Shown here: in pieces, positions 12,901 to 25,806 of the stretch
Position numbering within the stretch: position 1 is the first letter of the stretch
Layout: every line of letters starts with the position of its first letter
From: Erythrocercus mccallii
Taxonomy: Eukaryota > Chordata > Aves > Passeriformes > Dicruridae
Direction of reading: 5' to 3'
DNA length: 64,000 bases
NCBI GenBank assembly: GCA_013397435.1
Contig: VZRG01002973.1
Coordinates: 1-64,000 of the forward strand
Program-made: the position numbers and the translations under genes
Notes under the pieces: generated by a model
Databases searched by the model: none
What the model saw: the letters and a program-made list of their open reading frames with translations, nothing else
What the model was told of the DNA's origin: nothing

Positions 12901-15900
12901 AGGTTCATAAACCTGATTTGAGAGTATTTGGAGAGTTTTGAAGGCTTTTCTATATTTCTTCTAAAAAGAACAAATGGGATTTGTTTTTTTAATGTAAAAT
13001 AAAAAAGAAACAGATAATTTTTTTGTCGGTTATTTTTAACCCTTTCAATGTCAGAGCTGAGATAATGAGGGGGAAAATTACTTGTCTCAATCTGGCAGGC
13101 ACTATATCTAGACTCTATTTTAGTGCAGCTCAAATTCTAACATGAGAAAATTGCAGAAATTTACAATTCAAAGTGTGTTTCATCAGGGAGAAATTCACAG
13201 ATTGTTTTGACACTCAGTTAGAAATTCAGCATGAAGATGGACGTCTCATGAAATTTGCAGCTGCTGATTGAATTTATATTTCCATAAAGGCTATCAACAA
13301 TAGCAGCCCTGCAGGGGAAGTGGGGGGGAAAGTGACAAAATTTGTGAGGCTAGCATTCTTTCCTCAGCCCTATAGTAACAAATTACTTGTAATAAGGTCC
13401 TATACTGACCACGATTAAAGAGAAATATAGGCAGCCAGAAAGGAAAGATTTTTTAGTTTAACTGATTTGAAGTAAAAATGTCTGAATTTTGATATTTAAT
13501 ATACATGCAGTCATATATACAGCATGTAAATGCAACTGTAAATCAGTAGTGTCTTTAAACTGAAAAATAAGACTCTTACTGATAATTACAGAAGGTTTAT
13601 CATACATTTAATTTGATTGCATAATAAATTCTCAGGATAGAAAATTAAATTCTCAGGATAGAAAATGAATGGTATTGAAATACACTAAAATAGATTATCT
13701 TTATTGGGGTGAAAATCTCATCTCATCTGTGGCATGCTCCCTCTCGTTCATACATATAGATGAGAGAACGTGTAAGATTTGAATTTATTTCTCTGAATAA
13801 CAAGTCTCATTATGTTGGTCATTTAAAAAAATAAATATGCATTCACATAAACAAAATTGATGTTATCAAAACAATTTGTAAGAAATGCCATTGAGACAAA
13901 TGCAATAATAGAATATAATGTTATCCTTTTTGGTTACAATATTTTGTGGTTTTCTGTCTCTTTCTGTTTTTATGGAAGAAAGAGGGCAGGAGAAGGAAAA
14001 GGTCAAATATTTCTGAAGTATCTTCTTTTTTGATAGAAGCAGTAAAGCAGTATCATTGTTGTCAATCTGTTGACAGCTTTGTTTCAGAATATCAGTGCAT
14101 CTTGACTGTGGAGAAATTCAGTGTTGAGGTCTTTTCTTTAATCTTGGTGTTAGAGATTTCTGCCTGCAGCTCTCAATGCACCACAAGGCCGCTACACACA
14201 CCAAGCTGTGTCCAGAATCCCTTTCCTCATAGTTTGTAGTCTGCATTGGTGCCATCCTTTACTGCAGTTAAGGAAGGTCAACAAATACGAGTTTTGAGGT
14301 CAGTAGGCACTCAAGTGTTGCAGAAACTGAAAAGGGAGTTCTCCACAGCTGGACAAAGAAGAGTTGTGGTTTAGTGTGGTGAGACACAAGTTATGTGGTT
14401 TTGATATTTTAAGAATTAAAGTGCTTGTGTGACATGTCAGTATAAAAACATGGGGATCACTTATCTTAGCTGCTCACACCAGAGAAGAATGAGTTAGAAT
14501 GCTAATTAGGTTAATTGAACAACTTTCCAATAATGAAAATCTCTGTGAGTGTCTGTTTCTGAGAGTTTGCATTTTAGAGATTAAATTGATAAAGCATAAT
14601 AGAGTAACTTTTTATTTTATTACCAGTAGGTTTAGAAACCTAATAGTCTTTGATGTACAAAGAAATGAAATGGTTTGGTTATAGAGTTTCTAAGTATCAC
14701 GACTTGTGGTTTTGGTGGCTGTAAACTCTGTGTATCAAACATTTGTATTACAGTTATTACAAGCTATATAATTCTAAAGGTCGCCATCCAAAAGTAGTCT
14801 TTCTTCTTTTTCTCTGGCATCAGGGTAAATGCTTTCACAAAAAAAAATTTGTATAAACTTATTGACAACTATTACAATAGTTGCACCTTGTGCAATGCTC
14901 TTGAAATCAGTGAGCATTCAAATAGGTATTTAAGTACTGGATTGGGTCTGTACTAATCTGATGGTTAGGTCTTTATATACTGTGAAAGTGCATAGACCTC
15001 AGTTTTTTCTTTTTAGTCTATAATTTAGTTAAGCCAGGACTGTAGAACTAGAACAGGGAAAACAGTCAAGTGTGGCCTCTGTGTTGCGCTTTGTGTACAT
15101 GTTGGCTCTTTCTAACTTGAAAAGAGGCCACAAAGTCTGAAAGTTGAGTAGAAAAATAAAATAAAATAATGGGTTCACTCGGATGTAAAAGGCTTTGACT
15201 TATGGTTAGTCCTTGTTCTCAGCTGTTGGACTTCAGGTCTTTTTCTGCTCAAATTAGTGATCAGGTATAGCTGCAATTCCTTGGGTATGTGAAGGCTTTT
15301 TTTAATTTCTTCACCACATACACCACTCCGAGTGCACCAAAATCAGCTAAACAATGAGATTTTTTTCTCCAGATCAGTGTTACTGGAAAGTACCTTAACT
15401 AATGGGTACATGCACACAGGCCAGCTTAAAGAAACAAATGTCTGAAGAGAGCTTTGAAAGTAACCTAACAATGTAAAGCTAGAGAGTAATCACAAAAAAA
15501 AAAAGAAGAAATCTGTTGAATGGTAAATGATTTTACATTGCTATTAATCAACTAAATTATTGCTTACTAATATGTGTTGTTTAACATTTTAAAAAGTACC
15601 TTTGAAATACTTGTTTATCTTAGAACTCTAACCAAATAAACTAAGCATTCTTTTTCTCTATAAATGAAAGATGGCATTTTGTAGAAAAAAGAATAAAATT
15701 TAAGGCTTTTTAAATGTTTGTAGGATACGTATATACATGCAGTGAGTAATACATCTCAAGGACTTAAACTTTTCTTCAGAAGTTGCACCATTGGGTTGAC
15801 TGTGGCTGAAACAGATCAGTGTTCTTCCCTAACCTCCATAATGAAAAGCAAACGCAGTAAAACAGTAGTACCAGGATTCTTTAAACCTTCAAGTGCAGTA

Positions 15901-17285
15901 CAGTGTTAGCTGTAATTGGGTTCAGACCTTGTATAAGATTGAATTTTCTTTGCAAATCTCATACTTGCAATACTTTTGTAAAATTAATTAAAATATACTA
16001 AACCCCAAAAGTAGCATTAGTACCCTGAGAATGTACGTGCAGCTAGTTATAATAATTGTATTTATTCTGGAAAAAGTGGAGATAGCAAATGAGTTTTTGC
16101 AAAAGATTTCTAATTGAAATGTAATGAATCATCCAAACCAGTCCATAACACTGTTGTGTTGGGTCATATTGCAGAATGGATGTTCTTCACAGCTGTGACT
16201 TTCTTTTAATTTTATTTACAATTCATACCTGTCATTTACCCATCTCTGGATCATTGCTGTCATTTACCCATTTACCCATTTCTCTTCCCTGTATCACTGC
16301 ATTTTTGTTTATCTCCTTGCATTATGTTTTTATTTATGAGTACAAGTTATTGTGCACTTTCTATATGCTTGCTAAAATCACCTTTATACATGTTAAGTTC
16401 CCATTTTAAGCCATTTTCCATACATTTACAAAATAAATTCAGCACCTCATTCTTAGATTTATTTACAATTTGACAGTAATTGGTAGAAGAGCGTTTCTTG
16501 AATCTGATAGACCAAAAGGTACCAAAAGAACTGTTGGGAGAAGGCTTCTCTGTGACAGACCACTGAGCTTCCATCAGCTCTCCCAGGAACTGTCATTTGT
16601 ACTAGTATCATTTGCACTTGTGTTCCCAAAAGAATATAATGTTGCATAATTCTAGTAGGCTTATTATAGACTCACTTACAAAACAACACTTCTTTTTAAA
16701 GACATCATATGTACTGGGCTTCACAGATGAGGAGGAAGACGCAAGGCTTTCCAGTGAGCAGGGAGTGGGAACTAGTGGTGCTGCCAGATTAAGAGAGCTC
16801 AGGAGCTGCAATGGTAGTGGATATTTAGCAGAGGGATTTGTCTGTCCCTTGAAGGAAATTGTTTCTTGAACAAATGTTACTTAATTTAACTGCCACAATC
16901 TAAGATACAGCAAAACATGTTTCAAAACACAAGATTTGTGTGAACATATATAAACTCCATGGGCACTGATCCCAGAGGAAGTTACTGATTTTGTCAGCTG
17001 GCAATTATTTTGGGAAGTGAAAAGGGACTGTGAGGTTTGTAGTGTATGTGAGTCTTTTTCTTTGACAGTACATGTTCCCAAAAATGGAAGCGGTTTCCCT
17101 GGCTTCAGACTTCCAGTAGAAGTCTGAAGAAGTGTCTCTTCCTTTGGGAAGACAACTCTGCAGACAACTCTGGAAAGTAAAATCTATTGCTGTTTAAATT
17201 TAAATATAAATAGCAAAATTGAAACACAATTTTTGACCATGAGTGCCTCATACTTACAGCTTTTTTGGACTTGCTGAGTCAGCAC
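6906..17285. other. Long intron 1 stretch, no gene recognised
   Basis: About 10.4 kb of AT-rich non-coding sequence. Open frames are short and have no splice-flanked or family-like content. The one structure noted is a 21-bp tandem duplication at 13626-13667. No LTR ends or CR1 sequence were recognised. Confidence 0.5.
13626..13667. repeat. 21-bp tandem duplication
   Basis: Two adjacent units beginning AAATTCTCAGGATAGAAAAT differ only in the final base (T or G). It looks like a simple replication-slippage duplication. Confidence 0.85.
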
Positions 17286-17982
17286 TGTCTTCATTTGAAA
17301 GACAGGTATCTGCTAAGGGGGCAAGGCCTCCTTAGGAAATGTACAATTTAAGTCCCGTCCCTCCAAATTGTTATAATTTAGGAAATTAAAGGGGCTTTCA
17401 AGCAGAGTTATGGGGATAGGGATAACAGTTCTTTACTAGTATTTATAACAATGCAAATAAACAACAACAATTACGACAATAATACTAAACAGAACCAGGC
17501 AAAACCTCGAGGGGCTTTGTTTTCACAAAGCTTGGGGCAGTCTGATCTCACTTGAGAGCACCAGGCTGCAATGGTGGGAAAAGATCCTGGGCTGGTGGGT
17601 GAGATCTGAAGCTCTGTTGGTGTGGCTGGAGCGGCAGCAATGTCCCAGCAGGGGAGGAGACCCAGTGCAGCAGAAAAACCTCAGAGAAGTGCCAGAGAAA
17701 CGGTGGTGGCAGGGCAGGGTTGGCCCAACAGGGCAGGAGAAGATGAACTCAAAGAGTTCCGGGGCTCAGGAGCCGACAATGGTAAAGCTTTCTCAGGATC
17801 AGAGCCACAGCAGAAGCCAGACCTGCCCTCTCTGATGCCAGGAGCAAGAGAGCACAACTACCCCCACCCTGTCCTTTCCCTGCCTTGGCCAAGCACCCAT
17901 AAGCACCCAGCAATGAGTTCCCTAGCAACCCACCGGGAATAAATTCCACAAGAAAAATAGGAAACAAATCCAACCCCCAACA
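17286..17982 (-). mobile_element. Solo LTR with AGCAC target duplication
   Basis: The 697-bp element begins TGTCTTCATTTGAAAGACAG and ends CCAACCCCCAACA on the + strand, with a perfect 5-bp duplication AGCAC at 17281-17285 and 17983-17987. It includes the recognisable avian LTR segment CAGTTCTTTACTAG and a GC-richer core at 17540-17930. Orientation is tentatively minus, because TAGTAAAGAACTG on the - strand matches the sense of related LTRs. No internal retroviral sequence is attached. Confidence 0.85.
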
Positions 17983-19206
17983 AGCACTTAACAAGTTTAA
18001 TATTTCTTGATCCTGCATTCCTGTAAAACTGGAAATCACTGGTTCATTTCAGGTTAATGGAAATCAGAACCATTGAACTTCTGTGGCCTTGCTGCTCTTA
18101 AAAGTTGAAATGTGTTTCTGTTATGATTTTAGAAATCATAAAGTATTTTAGATGATTTCACATGTGTTAATTATTGGAGAAAATAGAACTACATCTGTGA
18201 TAGATGTTAGGTGCAAATACTTAACTTTTTTGTATTTCAGAATACTGTATTTATTGTATGAATGAATAAAATGGACTGTTGGAAGTTATTAATTTGTCAC
18301 TAAGCAAAAGTTAATTAACCTCATGGAAATCTAAATTTGGAAAAAAAAATTCATTGGGAAAAAGACATTATTTAAAGATTATGTCTTTCCTAAGATGAAT
18401 TATTGCAGAAACACTGGAATTATGACCATGATGTAACATGAAGACAGTCATCAGTGAACAGACTCCCTCAGCTAAAAATCTATGCAAAGGAAAGACAGTG
18501 GCTTTCAAAAATTAATACTCACCTTTAAAATTGTTGTCTTTTACAACAAACTTTTTTTCTTCTTCAGTTGAGATGAAAACACTTGGTCTTGTTCTGACAG
18601 TGATGGGCTGCTCCTGCCTATAAATATATAAATCTACATTTTTTACTTCTGGAGAAGTAGTTCTTCCTCTGCTTTGTATGAAGCACTGCTCATAGTTTAG
18701 TTGCTTTGGTAATTTAAGTACTGCTTCACATTTAGTAAAAAGTACAGTTTATTTGGTGGTTACCAAACAGGAAAGAAATGGGTGACCCATTCCTTGACTG
18801 TTGTAAGATACTGATGAAAAAAGTTTTAGAAACCTTTGTTTTGAGTATGTGAAAGTTTATGTTGGGTTGTTGACAATGAAATAATAGGCTGTTAGTAAAT
18901 GAAGTACAATTTAATCTCTTCGAAGTACATAGTACTTCAGTAAAAAGGTATGCTTTAAAAATGCTTCTTTCATCATGAAGTTTAGAGCGCTACTGTGCAA
19001 ACTGGAATTTAGGCCATTTGCCTTAAATTCACAAAGGCTGCATGTTCAGTCTGTGCATTTAAAAAAAAAAATCTTAGTGGAGTGTTTCTTCCAGGGACTC
19101 TTGGTGTGCAGATGTTGCAAACCTGGTCCTGACTTCTCATGAACATCTGATATTCATTCAGTTTGAATCAGAATTGTTACTTTCACACAGAAGTATGTGA
19201 GAAGGA
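17983..19206. other. Intron 1 sequence, nothing recognised
   Basis: AT-rich non-coding sequence between two LTRs; no supported feature. Confidence 0.5.
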
Positions 19207-19871
19207 TGTTATAAATGAAAAATTGCCAATCTGAATTTAATGAAAAATAAAATGGTTTATTGCTTACAATTTCAGATAAAATTTGGAAAAATAGAAAAAT
19301 GACCCAACGAATCCCAATATCCCAAAGCGCCGGCCCGGGATTGGCACTTGGTGGCACAGAGTCTGCGTCCAAACGACACTGTCTCTGCATCCACGAAGAC
19401 ATGTGTTCTGTGTTGTGGTTTTATACTGTTTTTCATAGCCTGGGGCTGAGGTGTACAATGACAAAAATAGCTTTTCCTGGTGGAGATGAAGTCATCCGTA
19501 GTTGGACAATGTAACTTGAAGTGAGCCTGGGTGTATCCTGGTTTCAGGTAGAGTCTGTTTTTGCTTCATAATGGCTGTACTTGAGGGTGGACAATAACTT
19601 CGATAGCTGGTTCCTAGTGGCTGATGGCTTGGCCATTGAGGCTGTGCTTCTCCATTGTTCTGCCTTCGGAGAAGTTGTCTCGCCGGTTCAGTGTGAATGT
19701 CTCTTATCTCTTCTGCCGGTGAGCCGCGCCTAAGCCATCTGCTGCTACTGCTATAGTATGTGAGCTTTTCTGGGAAAAAACCTGACTTTTGCAAAGATAG
19801 ATTTTATACAATTTAACAAAATATTATTATAAAATAACATAACACGAATTACGTCATATTCACCTATAACA
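19207..19871 (-). mobile_element. Solo LTR, ERV1-like family (copy A)
   Basis: The 665-bp block is bounded by TGTTATAAATG and CACCTATAACA, an inverted terminal pair. The flanking 4-bp repeats are AGGA (19203-19206) and GGGA (19872-19875), one mismatch. On the - strand it carries a TATA-like CAGTATAAAACC (19418-19429) and, downstream, AATAAA (19256-19261), the expected U3-R order. It is the same family as 27261-27999. A 4-bp duplication is typical of gammaretrovirus-like (class I) elements. Confidence 0.85.
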
Positions 19872-22800
19872 GGGAGATCCCATTTCCATCTGCTGACTGC
19901 AAAACATGCTGATACTTTGGCAGTGGCTCTTGTTCAGGTAGCTCAGTTCAGGTACCAGAAAGGTGAAGCTCCCTGTTGCTGGTCCCATTCCTGCTCTCAC
20001 TGATGACGTGTGCCATAGTTTGTTTAGCTGTACGCATTGTACAAATTCGTTTGAGGGTTAACAGGAAATCTTTTTCAAATAATAATTTTGTAAATAGTGA
20101 CAATCAATCTAGGGCTGCTAAAAATCTTTAGAATAGTGTATATACTTAATTTTTTTTTTTAGAAATTGGTATCAGAATAGTAATAATTTGGTTATAGAGC
20201 ACCACAGTTTTGGAATTAATTATTTATTTTCATCTGGAAGGTTCTTCAATGGCTTTTTCTAAATGTAAATACATATATATAATACTTAGTACTGCAGTGG
20301 ATTAACTAGGATATTTTGCCCATAGACTCCTAGAAGTTACTGAAAAATTAAAATATTAATTTTATAACATCTGTGCATATCTACTGTTAACCATGGGTTT
20401 TGTTGTGAAAATACAACTTGGTTTCTAGGCTCTTTAGTCTATAGATAGGGCTGTAGAAATTTAGAAACTGATTCGTTATGCCATTGGCTCCCCCTTTATG
20501 TTTCATTGAGTATTTCCTTTGCTGGCTTTGACTATCTCTTTCTTATGCCAGCAGACCACAAAACTTCTGCTAAACAGTTTTGTTGTGGGGCTTTTATTCA
20601 AATGCACTTCAGTCATGAGGCATTGGTTTTTCCATAGACTGGGACTGAAAGGTTTAGAGAAAATATGTGCAGTAAGAAAGTATGTAAATTTAACGTATGT
20701 AACTACTGTGTCACTTGCTGAAGGATCTGTCAATTACTTGGGCTTCTTGGCCCTTTTGCCAGCTTGCAAACTCCCGCAAAACTGCAAACCTTGACTACTT
20801 TAGCATTCAATGTAAACGATGTTGTATCTGATATTCTGTGTGAATATTCTGTACACTTGGTAAATTCTTTCTGAAATAACCTGCTTTTTGTTTTAAGACA
20901 CAATTGGATATATTATGTTATGTATATAATCCCAACCTGAAGCTTTAATGATTCTTCAGTGTTCCTAACATCCAGTGGTCACATGAAAATGAGGTTAATT
21001 TTAAAGTTAACACTGTTCTTATGGTGCTATTTTTAATTGTTTTATATGTATGCTCTTAAAAGTGAAATTTCTTGCATTGCTGTAGCAAAGACACAAGTTT
21101 TTGTTTGAAAATATGGGAATGAATTAATAGGAAGCAAAACAGTCAATAAAGTCAATAAAGTGCAAAAACGCTTTCCTAAACTGTAAAATGTTTTAATTAC
21201 ATCTAAAGAGGCCTCAGTGCGATCTTCCCTACAAAAGCTTATGTAAATTATTTGTCAGTGGTAGTCTGCCAAAAAAAACCTAGGGGCAAGGCAAATCAGA
21301 TAGTTGAAGTTAATTAGTGTCCTGTGTGCATCACAAATGCAGAGAGGCTTAAAAGCCACCAGCAGTACTCAAAATAACATATTTGGGAAATAATTTCTGA
21401 CTTTGGCTGTACAGTGTGATTTGACTGTGGGATCTGGAGGATGAATTTTTATGTGTGTTTTATGAAAGCTTGCAGCAGAATGAGAAGTGGAATATTTTGT
21501 TAAGTAGTACCAGTCACAAGTTGTGGTGGCAGTTGGAATAAAACAGTTCTTCACTACTCTTTCTAATAGCAATTTATTCAGATGGTGTACTACACAAATT
21601 ATGGACAATTTTTTAGAAGGTGCTGTTCTAGCAGTAAAGTCTATTAACTGTACAAGCTTGCAGAAAAGTGTTTTTTCCTGAGACCTGTATAGGATCAGCC
21701 CTAATTAGACATCTCTTCAGCTTTTCTGGAAACCTTCTGTATGGGTATAAAGTACTTCTGTAGTTTTGTTTTGCTTTGTAGATGAACAGTGTAAGAAATT
21801 AAATCATCCATGATATTTTTGAAAAAGAAATTATGTTTCAGCAAGATACAAACTATAATTTCATCAGCATATAGGAATTGTATATTTATGAAAGAAATAA
21901 GTATCAATCATATAACTTCCAACACTGATTAAAAATATCTAATTTTGAAGATGAAGGCATTCTACACGATACTCTTTTCCTGATGGCATATCTTGAAAGA
22001 ATAAAAATGTTGCATTGCTTAAAACTAAAATATAAAGCTAAAGAAGAATCTTAGAGAAGGAATTTCAGATTATATACAGTTCTTACTTTATTGTATTAAA
22101 TACTTAATAATGAATAATAATGTGGGGTTTAGCTACTAATGGTTCCAAGTCCCAACTGGTATCAGTTTTTAAATAACTTCAGCTGAAATACTTGTTGAAA
22201 GCATACTGAAGGAATGAACTGCATTAATCACTTCACTATGAAATAAAATGTTTTATGCAGATATACTTTGTGTTTCCTCAAAATGTCAAATTTCTCCATA
22301 TCAGCACCCCAGGAAGAGAAAAAGCTTGTAGAAAGAGTCTAGGGAATACTGTTAGGTTTTTCCCTATGAGGGATGAGAACCTTGCATATATTTCCAGTAC
22401 CTGCTAATTTAAAAAGCAAACTAACATCCTCTTTCTTCATACAGTAGTATAATATATGACAGTCAGTCTGCTGTGTACCACCTTACTGTTCAAACTTTTT
22501 AATTCTTCTTTGGCAGTAATAGAATCAGAATGTGGGATGTAGGTTCAGGTTCCCCACACTGTCTCCCCTTTCAATATGCTGAATATTCCCTATCAGATTC
22601 CTACCTACTGCTTTTTGGTTTTTAAGGAAAAAAATTTAGTTTGCAGGCAGTTGCCAGTGACTGGAGATGATGTGGCCTGACTGCTTTGCAGACCTAACCA
22701 GTGAGCTTTGAGTGCTGTTTTTCGTCATCAATAATACAAGTCAAGTTTGGAATAAATCATGGAAGCTTTTATTGAAGTTACAGAAATACGTTTCAAATTG

Positions 22801-22916
22801 ACATCTAGATGGCAATAATTTTCTCAGTATTTTAATCTTTTGTTTTCATTCTGTATGTCATTGCATTCACGTGAATAAATACAGTTCTTCCAAAATATTA
22901 AGGTGATCAGCAATTA
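19872..22916. other. Intron 1 sequence, nothing recognised
   Basis: AT-rich non-coding sequence with no supported exon, RNA gene or repeat. Confidence 0.5.
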
Positions 22917-23045
22917 TAAATTTATATGGAAATACATAATACATAATACTTATATATAACAATATATTGTAAATATAATTAAATATTATATATAAAATAT
23001 ATATAACTATATAAAAATATAAAATATATAATATAAATATATGTA
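22917..23045. repeat. AT-rich low-complexity tract next to an NDUFAF2 splice acceptor
   Basis: The tract is almost pure A/T with irregular TATATA/AATATA units. It ends about 30 nt before the acceptor of the first NDUFAF2 exon seen here, leaving only the pyrimidine tract between them. Confidence 0.85.
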
Positions 23046-23073
23046 TTTTTCTTTCCTTTTTTTTCTGCTGTAG

Positions 23074-23163
23074 GGCAGATTATACCAGAAAGAAGATTTG
23101 TAGAACCAGTAAATCGTGAAGCGTATCAGTATCAAATTGGTGACTTTCCAGCAGAATGGGAAG
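23074..23163 (+). CDS. NDUFAF2: NDUFAF2 internal coding exon (probably exon 2)
   Basis: This 90-nt exon encodes 29 whole codons plus split codons at both ends. It starts GQIIPERRFVEPVNREAYQ and ends DFPAEWE, which I recognise as the middle of NDUFAF2 (mimitin/B17.2L), an NDUFA12 paralogue that assists late assembly of respiratory complex I in mitochondria. A long pyrimidine tract and TAG acceptor (23071-23073) precede it, and the donor GAAG|GTAAAT follows it. The exon enters and leaves in phase 1: two bases complete an upstream Gly codon and the last G joins the next exon to make Ala. The family assignment rests on residue pattern, exon phases and the adjacent SMIM15. NDUFA12 was considered, but its sequence differs here and in the C-terminal exon. 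The upstream exon encoding the N-terminal 40-odd residues is not in the window as far as I can see. Confidence 0.93.
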
Positions 23164-25356
23164 GTAAATATTTTGGCTTTATTTCAAGATATTTTTGCCA
23201 TTGAATGTAGGCTCTGTATTTTTAACGGAAAGCCTAACAATGTAAACAAGTAATTTGTCATCTTTCGTTTTAGATAAGACAGGCTTTTATTTAACTTCAT
23301 AACAATTATGAGTTCTTAAAATAACCTCTTTAAAAATAGGATAAATTTGGTTTGAGTTGGTACATAGTAAAGCCTATGTGGAGATGACTTCCTGTTAAAT
23401 GTAACAATATTTGTGCCTGTGGGGGATCTGATTGAATTACCAGCATGAAATGCATTAAATAACATAAAACTTTGTTATTATTCCTTCACTGCAGTGTTAA
23501 TTTGTAGGTCACTTGACCTACATATTGGTGGCACAGTGATGGGACTGCTTTTTTTATAGTGTATTTGGTTTTCTGTACTCTCCCTTGTGCAATCTAGTAG
23601 AGTTGGAGAACCTATTAATAATTAACCATTTTGTCCAACTGTTACTGATTAAATTCTTGTCTGAAAATTTCGGATATAATAAAAATTTTGAGGAAGTTAA
23701 CACATTTCCTTACAGTTAGCTAATCAGCTCTTGGAGAAAGAGAGAAACAAGAGAAGGAGTATATGTTGGTCTTTGAGACCAACATATAGGTGCATGAGCC
23801 AAGTATGGGGTTAAATGTGACTTAAAATCCAGGACTCTGCAGCATAAGCAAGGAATCCCTGAAATAGTACGTAGAGGCCACCTATCACTTAACATGCTTT
23901 TTGGAGAGAAAAATAACTAGCCATCTCCCAGAAGCTGGTAAGTTTAAAGCAAACAGATTTTAAGCAGTATGCATTTAATCTCTGGAATTCTTCATTGTTG
24001 AATTCTCTGCTTGCTGGAAGTTTGCATGAGTTCAGTAAGAGATTAAAAGTATTGGTGGAAGAAATATTGTTCTTATATGCAGCTATTAACTGTGGTTTAA
24101 TTTTTCAATGAGCTGCAAATGAATTGAGTCTACAATGTGTTTTGAGGAAATGTCTTAGTATACTTGCTTTACCTCATTCTCTTTCCTTCATGTTTGATGC
24201 TCTTCTATGAGGGAGATGATACCAAGCAAAGAGAAAACTTCAGATGCATTATATCCCTTCATGGAGTCAGTAGAGAAACAGAAAACATTCTTATCATGTC
24301 TTATCATTGTCATTACACTAATTCCTAGGATTTTTGCTGTGATCAACTGAGGCTAGTACTAAGAGCTGAAAGCTTCTGAAAGGTGTTTCAACACTATTGG
24401 CAGTGTTTGCCAGCTATGGCGAAACCACAGTATCAAGAGTTTCTGTCTTCTACTGCTGCAGTACCCACATTGAGTTGGCAAGTCTTGCTCTAGTTGTTTC
24501 TGGTTCTTTATCAGTCCAAAATAGCCATCTTCTGAAAGAGAGCAGCAACCTGACAGGCTTGTCCTAACTAAATCATCTGGTGCTTGAATGGATGAATGCT
24601 ATTTATCCAGCCTTTTGAAGATCTTTCTCCTCATCCAAAAGTTCTCTAGCCATCAGTGCTCATCTTAATTCTTTGTGACTGTCATGCAAACTTGGCACCA
24701 CAGACACCAAGAAGCATATATGAAGCTTTGGGTAACTGCTCTCCTATGAATGAATTCTCATTCAGGAAATTCAGTAGTCTCTGTTTGCATTTGGCTGCAA
24801 TTAAGAGGAACACAACGCTGACAGTCAGACTGTCTCAGATGGGTGTGGGCTAATCATCCTTTCACAAATGTTCTTAGACTGCAATGTTCAACCAAATTGC
24901 TGTACAAAACCCATTGCTTTGTGCTATTGGGATGTGTATAGCACTAAAAAGCTTATGCTATATCTGGCTTCAGAAATTTTGCACAAATCCGTGTGATTTG
25001 ACAGTGTGATGCCTGGAAGGCTGCAGATTTTTTTGAGGTTATATGTGACAAGACCTTGAAGTCAAATATCACTTATCTTCATGGGCATATGGACTTGCCT
25101 AAAAAGCTGAGCTGGCAGACCTGAGACACACTTTTCAAATCAAGGCATCCAGTTCAGGTTTGTTTTAGAGAAGAAACAATTAACTGGCCAGTACTGTTTT
25201 TATGAGCTATATTTACAGTTTTATTGCTTAACTTCCTCATCTTCGTAACTGTGAGGTTTTCTCTTTGTGATATTGTCAGCAAATACAAGGAATTCATAGA
25301 GGAAAGGAGAATTTGCAGTTTGCAGATTGATTAATAGTCTTTTCCTCTTAAGTACT
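23164..25356. other. NDUFAF2 intron 2, first part
   Basis: AT-rich intron sequence with no gene. It contains one perfect short hairpin at 23760-23788, listed separately. Confidence 0.55.
23760..23788. repeat. Perfect inverted repeat, 13-bp stem and 3-nt loop
   Basis: The arms ATATGTTGGTCT and AGACCAACATAT are exact reverse complements around a TTG loop. An outer T-A pair extends the stem to 13 bp. It stands alone in intron 2 with no LTR or transposon ends around it. Confidence 0.9.
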
Positions 25357-25800
25357 TGTCCTGATTTTGGCCAAGGACAGAGTCTCCTGCAATCACCAGG
25401 AGAGGGTGTGGCTGATGGGGTGTGGCCAGAATCCAGATGTTACATAATACCACCTCATTTTATTGCTGGGAGTAAGGAAAGGGGACTCTGGCTTCTGAGA
25501 AAAAAGGTGCAGCCTCTGGTTGGGAAAAAACATGGCTGTGGTCATCTCACATCATTCTTGAGGGCATTTGGCATGTAAATTATCCTCTCTTTTGTATGCT
25601 TTTAGTATTAATGCATGTTTGTTTTCTTATCTAATTGCTGTTTCCAGTAAATTGTTATCTCACCCCATGATCTTCACCTTTTGCGCCTCCCGTCCTCCTT
25701 CCTGGCCACCCTCAGTGGGGAAGAGTGGCAGAGGAGAGGAGAGGGAGCAAGTAGGCGGCAGTGTAGTTTAGGGACCTTTTGTGGGAGAACTAAATTGGGG
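25357..25800 (+). mobile_element. Solo LTR, ERVL-like, with AGTACT duplication
   Basis: The block starts TGTCCTGATTTTGGCCAAGG and ends near AACTAAATTGGGG. It is flanked by AGTACT at 25351-25356 and 25801-25806 (6 bp, or 5 bp GTACT with the terminal A in the LTR). The GTTATCTCACCCCATGA segment followed by GC-rich sequence fits the 3' half of common avian ERVL LTRs. The terminal CA is degraded. It is shorter (444 bp) than intact family members, so internally deleted. Confidence 0.75.
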
Positions 25801-25806
25801 AGTACT

